Shown here piece by piece: positions 55,759 to 63,269 of a stretch of DNA of 64,000 nucleotides. The notes beneath the pieces were generated by a model that was given only the letters and a program-made list of their open reading frames with translations, ran no database searches and had not been told where the DNA came from. A program made the translations under genes and the position numbers. Numbering within the stretch: the first letter of the stretch is position 1; every line of letters begins with the position of its first letter. The stretch spans positions 186,001-250,000 of the forward strand of contig NZ_OGTP01000005.1 in assembly GCF_900258035.1 (NCBI RefSeq), given 5' to 3'. The DNA is from Caballeronia novacaledonica (GTDB taxonomy: Bacteria; Pseudomonadota; Gammaproteobacteria; Burkholderiales; Burkholderiaceae).

Positions 55759-55884
55759 GATGTTGCGTGTGTGATTGCGAGAGATGCCAGGCGAGTTCGT
55801 CAACTATCTTGTCAATACGTGAGTTCTCGCTGGCGATCGTTGGCACGGAAAAACATGCGCGACTTTGGATCGCGCACGCTGCGT

Positions 55885-56571
55885 TCAGTATTCGTCCCGC
55901 CGACCCAGCATGTCATCGAAGGTGATGTCGCCTCGATGCAGGATAAACGACGTCACATCCAACTCGCACACTGGGTTTCCGGCAGTGACCTCGAGCAAAG
56001 CAACTGCCAAGTTGTTGAAGCTGCTGCACGGAAATCCAATGAGACCATGTTCAGGTTCAAGTTCCTCGAACGGCGGCTTATCAGACCCGGTGATGATGTC
56101 CACGAGCGGATTGCCCGTAGGCTTGAATCCTTCCGCAGCCCGTCGAGCTGGAGTCACGCCATCTTTTACCGCGTGCGCCAAAGCATCGAGCCAGTCGTCG
56201 AGCATCGCGTCAGAGAACGCGCCACCGTGCGCCTCGGCGGATTCGCCGGTGAAGTGGAGATTTCGACCCTCCGACATGTGGCAGACTCTTTCGTAGTATT
56301 CCCATTGCTCTTTCTCCAACGATGCGCGGTTGAAGCCGGCACGCCCGAGCCGTCGACGAAGAGTATCCGCAGTGGTCGAGTATACAAATTGCGTATCGAC
56401 TACTTCGGCATCTAGCTCGTCGATGGGCGTACCGTAGATGAGCGGGTCGCGCTGGTCCCTTCGCCGGCACCGAATGATTCGGTCTTCGGGCCGGAAGCGC
56501 CAGCGGTTGTAGCTGTTGACAGTGCTTGCAATCGGAAAGCCCCCGATAGTGGCGTGTACGATGCAATCCAT
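55885..56571 (-). CDS. HEPN/Toprim-associated-like protein (tandem copy 2)
   Basis: A 228-residue protein paralogous to the 56782-57510 gene. Shared blocks are RFRPEDRIIR, the TADTLRRRLGRAGF segment, DDWLDAL, NPLVDIITGSD and VALLEVTAGNPVCEL. The opening IGGFPI strand followed by a charged region and LRRRLGRAGF resembles the HEPN/Toprim-associated N-terminal domain found in defence proteins, here without a fused effector. AGGA lies 8 bases upstream of the ATG. Family assignment is by pattern and tentative. Confidence 0.75.
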   Translation of the reverse strand: MDCIVHATIGGFPIASTVNSYNRWRFRPEDRIIRCRRRDQRDPLIYGTPIDELDAEVVDTQFVYSTTADTLRRRLGRAGFNRASLEKEQWEYYERVCHMSEGRNLHFTGESAEAHGGAFSDAMLDDWLDALAHAVKDGVTPARRAAEGFKPTGNPLVDIITGSDKPPFEELEPEHGLIGFPCSSFNNLAVALLEVTAGNPVCELDVTSFILHRGDITFDDMLGRRDEY

Positions 56572-56781
56572 TTCAGTTTCCTTTATTCAGTTTCCGAACG
56601 AGTGCTGCATTGGCGGAAGCGGCGAAGCAATCGTGCGATCCGCGCTACAAGAGCAGCAGCCTTGTTAGATGTATGAGACGCGTGGTGGGTCCGCGTTGCA
56701 ACCCGCGACCGGTGCGTTTAGCCGATGCGTCGACCGAGCAATGAGCGGCCAGGGACTGTCATCGACTAAACCGGCCCGATG

Positions 56782-57510
56782 TCAGATGTCATCCGCGAAG
56801 TGGCAGGTGGCGTCGTCCTCTTGATGGCAGCTCTTTTTGCGAAGCCTAAGGTCGTCGAACGTTGTGTCGCCTTGATATTGGACAAACAAGGACACCTCTT
56901 GCTCGCATACAGCGTTGCCCGGGGTGACCTCCAAGAGAGCCACCGCCATGTTGTCTATCGAGGTGCACGGGAACCCGGAAAGGCAGTGCTGTGGCAAGAG
57001 GTCGTCACTGGTCGGATGGTCCGAGCCGGTGATGATGTCCACGAGGACGTTGGTGGGCGTTGTGCACCGTCGCGAGACGAAAGTCACGCCTTCCTTGATG
57101 GCCTTCGTGAGCGCCTCGAGCCAATCGTCCAGCGTGGCAGCTCGGAATGCGTCAGCACGAGCGTGTGCCCTTTCGGCATCGGGATAGCTGCTAAAAAACA
57201 TGTTTCCTGACTCCCCACAAGCCGCTTGGTAGTGCTTCAGGAACTCCTGCTCCAACGTTGACCGAGTGAAGCCTGCGCGCCCAAGACGCCGGCGGAGAAC
57301 ATCGGCGGTCACGGAATATGCGAAATCAATCTCGAGCTGCTGGGCTTCCAGTTGGGTTGTGGGCAAGCCCTGAAGGTGGGGATTGCGCTGGTCCTTTCGT
57401 CGGGACCGGATGATTCTGTCCTCCGGCCTGAAGCGCTCCCACACAGTGTATGAACGGCGCATCGTGGTCAGCGGATAACCACCAATCGTGATTGTTGAAC
57501 TGCAAGTCAT
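56782..57510 (-). CDS. HEPN/Toprim-associated-like protein (tandem copy 1)
   Basis: A 242-residue protein beginning MTCSSTITIGGYPLTTMRRS, followed by the same RFRPEDRIIR, TADVLRRRLGRAGF, DDWLEAL, NVLVDIITGSD and VALLEVTPGNAVCEQ blocks as the downstream copy. GAGGT lies 7 bases before ATG 57510, so the longer frame to 57702 is rejected. The pair arose by duplication and has diverged mainly in the middle. Possible nuclease-associated sensor; function unknown. Confidence 0.75.
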   Translation of the reverse strand: MTCSSTITIGGYPLTTMRRSYTVWERFRPEDRIIRSRRKDQRNPHLQGLPTTQLEAQQLEIDFAYSVTADVLRRRLGRAGFTRSTLEQEFLKHYQAACGESGNMFFSSYPDAERAHARADAFRAATLDDWLEALTKAIKEGVTFVSRRCTTPTNVLVDIITGSDHPTSDDLLPQHCLSGFPCTSIDNMAVALLEVTPGNAVCEQEVSLFVQYQGDTTFDDLRLRKKSCHQEDDATCHFADDI

Positions 57511-58208
57511 GCGTTTACCTCTGCAAATGAAAAATGCGACGACGAAACAGAGGTGTTTTCCGAATCGGAGGGCATCACTCTGCGCGTTTACGTCCTCGTG
57601 TCTCGACGGCTGTGTCGAAACCGCACGCAAACGTGGCGTGCTCAAGGGCGCGATCTGGGCGAGATCAGTCGGTCGGCACCCGGCGGAAAGCGCGGGTCGC
57701 ATTTTTCGAAGGGAAACGCAAGACTTCTTTCATTGATGAAACGGAGTAAAGGGCTCAGCGCGAGGCGACGCGATGATGGTTAAAGGCTTTCGCGCCACTG
57801 ATTATTCGCATCCTCGGGGGGGCATGGTTTGTAGCGCTCGATGTGTGTACTATAACACGAAATTCTACAATTACAAGTAATTAATGTGATAAATTCCACA
57901 AATAGGCGATTTTAATGAAAAATCTCCCTGTAAATAAGCGGTGTTTTTGCAGTAGGCGGTTGTTGCGCTGACAGCGCGCGCCGATCGCGAAGACGGCTGC
58001 ATGCTCGGGTCGTCATGCCCTGCTTGCGAGCGGCGATGTGGAGATGGCACTTCGTGTGACAGTCCGCCATGAACGGCGATCGCGCTAGCTCTCGGCCCCG
58101 CGCAAATGCCGCACACTCTCGCGAGAATGGGGCGCGGCTCATGTCGTATCCCGGCGGGGTTTCTGACGCTGCCGGCGCGGTGCCGCTGGTGACTATCGAG
58201 GCGATCCA

Positions 58209-58395
58209 GCGAAGAAGAGCGCCGTGACAAACAGCAGCCACGACGCGGGCCTGGACGAAGCGGGCGGCGGCGAAGTGGGTGGCGCCAAAAAAGCCGGCAA
58301 CCAGGCATGCGGTGTCGAGGTCGGCAGCTGCGAATAAGGCAAAAGGCGAAGAAGAGCGCTACAGCAGGGCAGGTAAAAAGGCGCCGGCGAAGTAG
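58209..58395 (+). pseudogene. Decayed histone H1-like Lys/Ala tail
   Basis: In two frames the DNA still reads AKKSAVTNSSHDAG...GGAKKAGNQ (stop at 58335) and then, shifted by one, KAKGEEERYSRAGKKAPAK (stop at 58393). The last block matches AAGKKAPAKK of the intact protein at 41001 at both DNA and protein level. The upstream H-NS domain is gone. It is a frameshifted relic of a second nucleoid-protein gene. Confidence 0.6.
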
Positions 58396-58660
58396 GCGCA
58401 TGAGAGCGAAGAAGCGCCGTCCCTGGTTGCGGGGTCAGCGAGACGAAACGGGCGTGGCGACGACAGCATGACCTGTCGGTCCTGCTCCAACCGCATCAAC
58501 GATCTGCGCGACACGAAGACAACCCCCCAACGAACAAGAATTCTGCGCCGGTTCGTCCCCGCGGCCGATCGCAACGCGATTGTCCCAATCAACCTTCGCT
58601 TGCCTGCGTTCGCCGAAGCCCGACGGCACTGCAGGCTTCGATGTGCGCTCGCAACCTCGT

Positions 58661-58678
58661 TTAGAGCAATTACTCTAA
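58661..58678. promoter_or_regulatory. Inverted repeat TTAGAG-N6-CTCTAA
   Basis: A perfect 6-bp dyad with 6-base spacer in AT-rich DNA, followed at 58678-58693 by AATCGGAATATCGATT, another imperfect dyad. It lies about 370 bases upstream of the gene at 59041. Operator-like but unassigned. Confidence 0.3.
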
Positions 58679-59040
58679 TCGGAATATCGATTAGTAATTG
58701 ATCGGAGATTTTTCGCACCGAGTATTTCACATGGTCTTTTCAAGCGCCAGAAAGCTTTTCAACTGTAATGCTCTGCCCTTAGAATTCAACTCATACCTTA
58801 ATCGATCGATTCTCGAGAAGTCTGTTGCTGGGATTTTTCAAAAAAGATCACGAAGATTGAAAATTTTCTGCCAATACATGTTTTACGTCACGACTGCTCT
58901 CATTACGTTCTTCGTTAGCCCTCTCTGTCTTAAGCGAGAGGCGCACAGGTTTCGCCGTTCCCTTGATCTTCAGCGCACCGAGAAGTTGGCCTTTTTGAGC
59001 CGGCGGCGTGCTGTCCATCCATTCAAAGGGAGTAGAACCG

Positions 59041-59541
59041 ATGTCCGTAGTGTTTGTCGCATGCAAGGGCCTTCAGAAGTTCAACGGAATCGTTGATGAT
59101 GATTTTCGACGGTCACACTTTGAGGTAGACGCGGTCGAAGTAGAAGTAAACACTGATTGGCCATGCCTTGCCGACGGGCTCGAAGCCGGCGCCGTCTATA
59201 TGTACGAGGAAGACGGTCGGTTTGGCTTCAAAAGCAGGCTCGATTTTTTCGTGAACCTGAACGAGCTCGCCGCTTTCGTTGGCTATGATTGTGGGATGCC
59301 GCCTGAGGATGACCCGAAACCGTTTCGCGAACTGTTTCGGTGGCGAGGCGAAGGAATCATTGGCCCGGTTGTCTCCGCAAAGTTGGCGGCTGATTTCGCT
59401 GAATGGGACGAGCCGATTAAGGCGCTCGGGGATGATGACTTCTATAAATTTTACCTGCATATGCGAAAGATTTTTGGGTTCGCAATGAACGATGGGTGCG
59501 TGTCCCTCCAAGTCGTGACCGAACGGCAAGTCGCTTGTTAA
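59041..59541 (+). CDS. Orphan hypothetical protein (166 aa)
   Basis: An acidic soluble protein starting MSVVFVACKGLQKFNGIVDD, with LEAGAVYMYEEDGRFGFKSR, FFVNLNELAAFVGYDCGMPP and FYKFYLHMRKIFGFAMNDG. No family recognised. AAAGGGAG lies just upstream of the ATG, which is preferred to one at 59008. A truncated paralog of its N terminus occurs at 59935. Small, acidic, duplicated and orphan, it could be an immunity or toxin-antidote protein, but nothing proves this. Confidence 0.75.
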   Translation: MSVVFVACKGLQKFNGIVDDDFRRSHFEVDAVEVEVNTDWPCLADGLEAGAVYMYEEDGRFGFKSRLDFFVNLNELAAFVGYDCGMPPEDDPKPFRELFRWRGEGIIGPVVSAKLAADFAEWDEPIKALGDDDFYKFYLHMRKIFGFAMNDGCVSLQVVTERQVAC

Positions 59542-59657
59542 ATCGCTTCCCCTCATGGGGTCGCAATGAGGCCACGACCGCCCAACGCGCCACAATGACG
59601 CCGTGCAACGTGGGGATTTCGACTGGCCGCCGTCTGCTGCAACCGGGTGGCGTGGTC

Positions 59658-59750
59658 GAAATCGCCGAGAAGGCGGCGGCGAAAAGGACTACGGCAAAGA
59701 AAGTTGCTCGTGATGCGAAGAAACTCGGCGTACCGGCATCGAAAAATGCC
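59658..59750 (+). pseudogene. Second relic of an H1-like Lys/Ala tail
   Basis: Reads VEIAEKAAAKRTTAKKVARD then AKKLGVPASK, in the style of the KKAATKK tail of the nucleoid protein at 41001. It is the middle of a 138-codon frame whose flanks are not protein-like. With the 58209 relic it indicates repeated insertion and loss of similar sequences. Confidence 0.45.
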
Positions 59751-59784
59751 TTGCATCTGCAGCAGTATTTTGCCCCGCAAAAAT

Positions 59785-59808
59785 CTCCCGTTCCACTCGG
59801 GAGTTTCT
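59785..59808 (+). terminator. Hairpin CTCCCG-N7-CGGGAG with weak T-run
   Basis: A 6-bp stem, 7-base loop, followed by TTTCTCG and preceded by AAAAAT. It follows the H1-tail relic and may be the original terminator of that gene. Confidence 0.45.
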
Positions 59809-59934
59809 CGACCCGTCATGCCCCTCCAATCGCGTTATACATTAGGCGACGTTTGATTCAGCTCGATCGTCGACGCGCCTTCTACCGCGCAAAGCGGGCG
59901 GCGTGTTCTTAATCTCAATACATAGGAATGTGTC

Positions 59935-60009
59935 ATGCCGGTTTTTTTCGTTGCACGCAAAGGATTGAAGAAGTTGGATTCGAAGTTCGTACAGACATCT
60001 GGGCGATGA
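59935..60009 (+). pseudogene. N-terminal stub paralogous to the 59041 gene
   Basis: A 24-codon frame MPVFFVARKGLKKLDSKFVQ... stops early at 60007. Its start mirrors MSVVFVACKGLQKFN of the 59041 protein over about 15 residues. The rest of the paralog is not found downstream, so it is a truncated duplicate. Confidence 0.6.
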
Positions 60010-60157
60010 GCGTGGACAACCTCACCGAGGTGATTGGCAATCCAGACCCAGTGCATCTGGGCCATTGAGGAAGCGCATCGCGGATCGCTGTTGCGGAGCA
60101 AAATCTGTGAGCACTTTGGTCGTGCTCCAACGAAATCTAGTAATAGGGTGAAGCAAT

Positions 60158-60652
60158 ATGGCAAGTATTAACGTGACTGGCGACCGTAGAGAGTCCATTG
60201 CAACTGCCGGCTTGGTACCATTGTCTTGTTTCGACCGAAGGCCCGAGGGAACGGTCGAAATGTCGGATGCCACTCCGGTGTTGACGTGCCGGTTCCAATC
60301 CTCTGACGCCGACCGCATCAAGACGGATTGCAGCCCGTCGCACGTTATCGTTGGCTATATTGGCGAAATCAGACTGATGCTGATTCAATTTCAGTTTGGC
60401 GACGTTCAGGTCTGTTGGCTTGCGGAGTTAGCTGTCCCGGTAATCTGGGGAGCAGTGGAAAAGTGGCGGCAGGAAGGACGAGTTCCGATGGCGTTTTACA
60501 CCGGCGACGGTGAGCATGTAGCTAAATCGCTTTGTGTCGATATGACACCGAACTCCCTGCCAATGCCTTCGGCCTGGGTTGAGCCGGACCCAAATGAACC
60601 GGACGCCGCGGGGCAATTTTTCATCTCCGAAGCTATGCAGTTGGCCTCCTGA
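60158..60652 (+). CDS. Orphan hypothetical protein (164 aa)
   Basis: A soluble protein with VIVGYIGEIRLMLIQFQFGD, VCWLAELAVPVIWGAVEKWR and a Pro/Asp-rich C terminus (PSAWVEPDPNEPDAAGQFFI). No family or motif recognised. The ribosome binding site (GTGAAG) is weak. It lies among gene fragments and is oriented like the other small plus-strand genes of this island. Confidence 0.65.
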   Translation: MASINVTGDRRESIATAGLVPLSCFDRRPEGTVEMSDATPVLTCRFQSSDADRIKTDCSPSHVIVGYIGEIRLMLIQFQFGDVQVCWLAELAVPVIWGAVEKWRQEGRVPMAFYTGDGEHVAKSLCVDMTPNSLPMPSAWVEPDPNEPDAAGQFFISEAMQLAS

Positions 60653-60851
60653 GCATCGTCCCTGCGGGTGATCGAGCGCGCAGGGACGAACCTGGCGGAT
60701 GTCCCAAGTTCCCGAGCGTCAAACACCCGCATCGCGCTGGTGCCATTTTGTTATCAGGCGGTAGTCTGGGACAGGGCAATATGGCTGCATCTCGGGGCTA
60801 CGAGGCGAGGCCAGCGGCCAAGACTCGCGGGGACTTGGCGATCCAGAGTCG

Positions 60852-61418
60852 TCATCCCCAGTGCCGCCGACCGAATTCACGCAGGTGGTGAAGGGTCTCA
60901 ATGCCGCCGATGTGCGCATAGTCAAACCGCTGTCCGTGCAGATCGGTCAGGTCAACCGTGATACTGGCCCTGATGAACTTGCTTGCATTGTCCTCTATGC
61001 GGTCCACAAGATACTGACGCCGCCGAGCCGGATTTCGTATCTCCCAGCGCGGCTCCGAAATATCGTGAGCGAACGCGTTCCGAATTTGGCAGACGAGTTC
61101 TGCGAAGTGCTCGTCCTCGGTTTCCGGTAGGTTCCCGTTGCGCGCCAGCAAAGACACTCCGGTCGCTGCCTCAAATTCTTCTCTACACCGATTTAGCGTG
61201 ATCGCCGCAGCACCGAATGCAACGGACAGTTGGTTGGCGCAAGCCAGGTGCAAATCGTCAGCCGAGTCGAAAATCCGGTCGGGTAGAACCCAGATGCCTG
61301 GTCCTTCAATTGTCAGGGGCTGGTCAAGCTCGCCAAGGTTCAGTTTTCCCTGTTCAACGTATTCGAGTAGCTTGGCTGCGAAAGCCAGTTGGGTAAATGC
61401 CGCGTCCAGAAAGTTCAT
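60852..61418 (-). CDS. HEPN-like helical protein
   Basis: A 188-residue helical protein. Residues 113-118 read RNAFAH within VCQIRNAFAHDIS, which fits the RxxxxH motif of HEPN RNases and HEPN-like helical bundles. The preceding helices (LHLACANQLSVAFGAAAITL) are also compatible. ATG 61418 (MNFLDAAFTQLAFAAKLLEY) was chosen because the extension to 61571 is not protein-like. The assignment rests on one motif. It stands alone on the minus strand. Confidence 0.65.
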   Translation of the reverse strand: MNFLDAAFTQLAFAAKLLEYVEQGKLNLGELDQPLTIEGPGIWVLPDRIFDSADDLHLACANQLSVAFGAAAITLNRCREEFEAATGVSLLARNGNLPETEDEHFAELVCQIRNAFAHDISEPRWEIRNPARRRQYLVDRIEDNASKFIRASITVDLTDLHGQRFDYAHIGGIETLHHLREFGRRHWG

Positions 61419-61734
61419 GATATGGTGAGCGCCCGATGCGCAGGAAAATCGTAATTGTTGCCCAAGAATAACTGGAATCCGGTGCCCGATAAAAGCTCGA
61501 TGGGTTGACGCCTTTTTTGTTGGGCCGACGCGCGCGAGGCGATGGGAAAGGTCGCGGTCCGAGCCGGGCATCGACTAACGTACAGGCCTTACGTCAAAGA
61601 GTCGGCGAAAGGTAGCCATCAACCTGCTCAGTCGATGGAAGGCGTTTGACAACCGCTCCTACTGTAGTTGCAGTCGTGCAATATCATCGCCGGAGACTCC
61701 TGGGACGCGATTAGCCGATGTTAAACTAAAGCTT

Positions 61735-62691
61735 ATGCCTACCGCCAAAAGAAGACCGGATCAGCACATCATCGACCAAGAGGGACAACAGCTCCTTCGC
61801 GAGAAACTTCCAAAGTCTTGGATTCTTCGCGAGTACCGGCCCGACTACGGTCTGGACTACAGCGTCGAGGTATTCAAGACGTTGGAGCCAGTGGAGGGGA
61901 GGCGGCCTATGCACGAAACGCTGGGCGAGCACTTCTTCGTGCAACTCAAGAGCATCGACGATCCAGATATCGGCTCCCTTGACATATACGCGCGCGGCAA
62001 TGTCGAGAAGGCGCGCGAGCAGCTCGACCGCAAAGACAAGGTCGCGACGATTGACACCTACCGATTCTCACTTGAGACAACGGAGTTAGTGACCGTCGAG
62101 CGAATGGGCATTGGCGTTCCCGTCCTGTTGGTCATCGCGGATCTGAAAGCCCGGCGCTGTTGCTTCGTCTGTCTGAATGACTACATCGACAAGATCCTGA
62201 TTCCGCGACACGATGACTATCGAACGAAGGGACATCGCACGGTGCATGTTCCCGTAGCAAACGACATCGGCAGCGCGAGAGGCATTATTGCCCTGCGCTG
62301 GTATGCGAAGCGACCAAAGCTGCTCGCAGCCTTCCAACGATTTACGTACCAGTTCTCCGAGCTACAGTGGGCCGCCGAAGGCAACTGGGAAGAGCTCGCT
62401 CGCTACTTCGGAGGGCGGAACTCCGAGTACGATTTCTGGGACGACACTGAAATGTGCAACCCGATTCCATACCATGCGAAAGGTCTCCGGCGTTTCTTGA
62501 TGGAGGGTCGGCCGCACTACTTCCATCCTGAAGACGCGGTATTCGCCGCGCTTCCCGAGGAGGAGCAGGCCGCGTGGAAGCGGAACGATGTGTTCGAACT
62601 GTGGCGATCCCTTGCGTTGCTGCCAAAGACCTATGAAGATGTGTGGCGCGAGTGGTTCTTGCCAACCGCCCTTGGCCACCACACCTCGTAA
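61735..62691 (+). CDS. DUF4365-domain protein (PD-(D/E)xK-like)
   Basis: A 318-residue protein. The N-terminal about 170 residues match the DUF4365 pattern: WILREYRPDYGLDYSVEVFK, then EHFFVQLKSID, with Asp41 and Gln70-Leu-Lys72 as the likely nuclease-fold positions. The C-terminal 140 residues (YFGGRNSEYDFWDD, EEQAAWKRNDVFELWRSLAL) are not recognised. DUF4365 is found in mobile and defence contexts. It probably starts at ATG 61735, with only a weak upstream signal. Confidence 0.85.
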   Translation: MPTAKRRPDQHIIDQEGQQLLREKLPKSWILREYRPDYGLDYSVEVFKTLEPVEGRRPMHETLGEHFFVQLKSIDDPDIGSLDIYARGNVEKAREQLDRKDKVATIDTYRFSLETTELVTVERMGIGVPVLLVIADLKARRCCFVCLNDYIDKILIPRHDDYRTKGHRTVHVPVANDIGSARGIIALRWYAKRPKLLAAFQRFTYQFSELQWAAEGNWEELARYFGGRNSEYDFWDDTEMCNPIPYHAKGLRRFLMEGRPHYFHPEDAVFAALPEEEQAAWKRNDVFELWRSLALLPKTYEDVWREWFLPTALGHHTS

Positions 62692-62798
62692 ATCTACCGG
62701 ACGGGATGTCAATCGTTTGCGTTCGACGGTGAACGAGTAACGAGCCATCGCGGACGGGTCGCTACAATGCGCAAGGACGTTGCCTTGACGGATTCAAC

Positions 62799-63254
62799 AT
62801 GCAAGCCAAAATCGAATCTCATTGTCCCTCTTGCGGACGCACAGATAAGCCGCGCCCCGATGGTGCTGAGCCGGTTTCGATTGATGGGGAAAGGTGGTGT
62901 TCGTGGTGCGCTGCTATCCGGCAAACGCCAAGCGGCGCGATGTATATCGAACGCCCGAGTCCAGGTCGGATGACCGATGGTGGTCTGCCGGACGACTCCC
63001 TTGACGCGTGGCTGGACTGTTATGAGATGAAGCCGAAGAAGCGAATCAGGAAAGATGACGCGAAGGCTGAAGTTCAACGGGCGTGGGCGCTATGGGATGG
63101 CGATAAAACGACTGGACAGCCAATGTTCCTGTTTTATCTTTGGCTCGCCCGACAAAGACCTTATTTCCTGACATTTCGGGCGAAAGGCGACCCTTGGCAA
63201 GCGGTGCATAGCTGGCTCATTCAGTACGAAGACCGTAAGGGCTGCCGCGCATAG
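62799..63254 (+). CDS. Small zinc-ribbon protein
   Basis: A 151-residue protein with four cysteines forming a likely zinc ribbon (Cys9, Cys12 in HCPSCG; Cys34, Cys37 in WCSWC). A basic linker and a Trp/Tyr-rich C-terminal domain (FYLWLARQRPYFLTFRAKGD) follow. No family recognised. Its stop codon lies in the loop of the terminator hairpin at 63240-63269. It follows the DUF4365 gene by about 107 bases and may be co-transcribed with it. Confidence 0.75.
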   Translation: MQAKIESHCPSCGRTDKPRPDGAEPVSIDGERWCSWCAAIRQTPSGAMYIERPSPGRMTDGGLPDDSLDAWLDCYEMKPKKRIRKDDAKAEVQRAWALWDGDKTTGQPMFLFYLWLARQRPYFLTFRAKGDPWQAVHSWLIQYEDRKGCRA

Positions 63255-63269
63255 ACGCGGCAGCCTTTT
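63240..63269 (+). terminator. Intrinsic terminator overlapping a stop codon
   Basis: A perfect 10-bp stem GGCTGCCGCG-CATAGA-CGCGGCAGCC followed by TTTTC. The TAG stop of the zinc-ribbon gene lies in the loop, so the last codons form the left arm. It ends the plus-strand group of the island. Confidence 0.88.

Larger units (their letters stand above)
57511..59040. other. 1.5-kb region without intact genes
   Basis: Contains an AT-rich island at 57840-57960, a decayed H1-like tail (58209-58395) and an AT-rich patch with dyads at 58655-58700. Frames up to 176 codons on the minus strand are Arg/Cys-rich shadows. The stretch just before 59041 presumably carries the promoter of the next gene. Confidence 0.5.
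59542..60157. other. Stretch of remnants between two orphan genes
   Basis: About 600 bases with an H1-like tail relic (59658-59750), a hairpin at 59785-59808 and the N-terminal stub of a paralog of the preceding gene (59935-60009). Nothing intact was recognised. Confidence 0.5.

Noticed and set aside
55639-56415. 258-codon plus-strand frame and an overlapping one of 266 codons from 54917
   Set aside because: Antisense to the HEPN/Toprim-like and hypothetical genes; composition not protein-like.
57871-58401. 176-codon minus-strand frame rich in Arg/Cys
   Set aside because: The plus strand of part of this region shows relic Lys/Ala-tail coding, and the frame has no start signal or motif.
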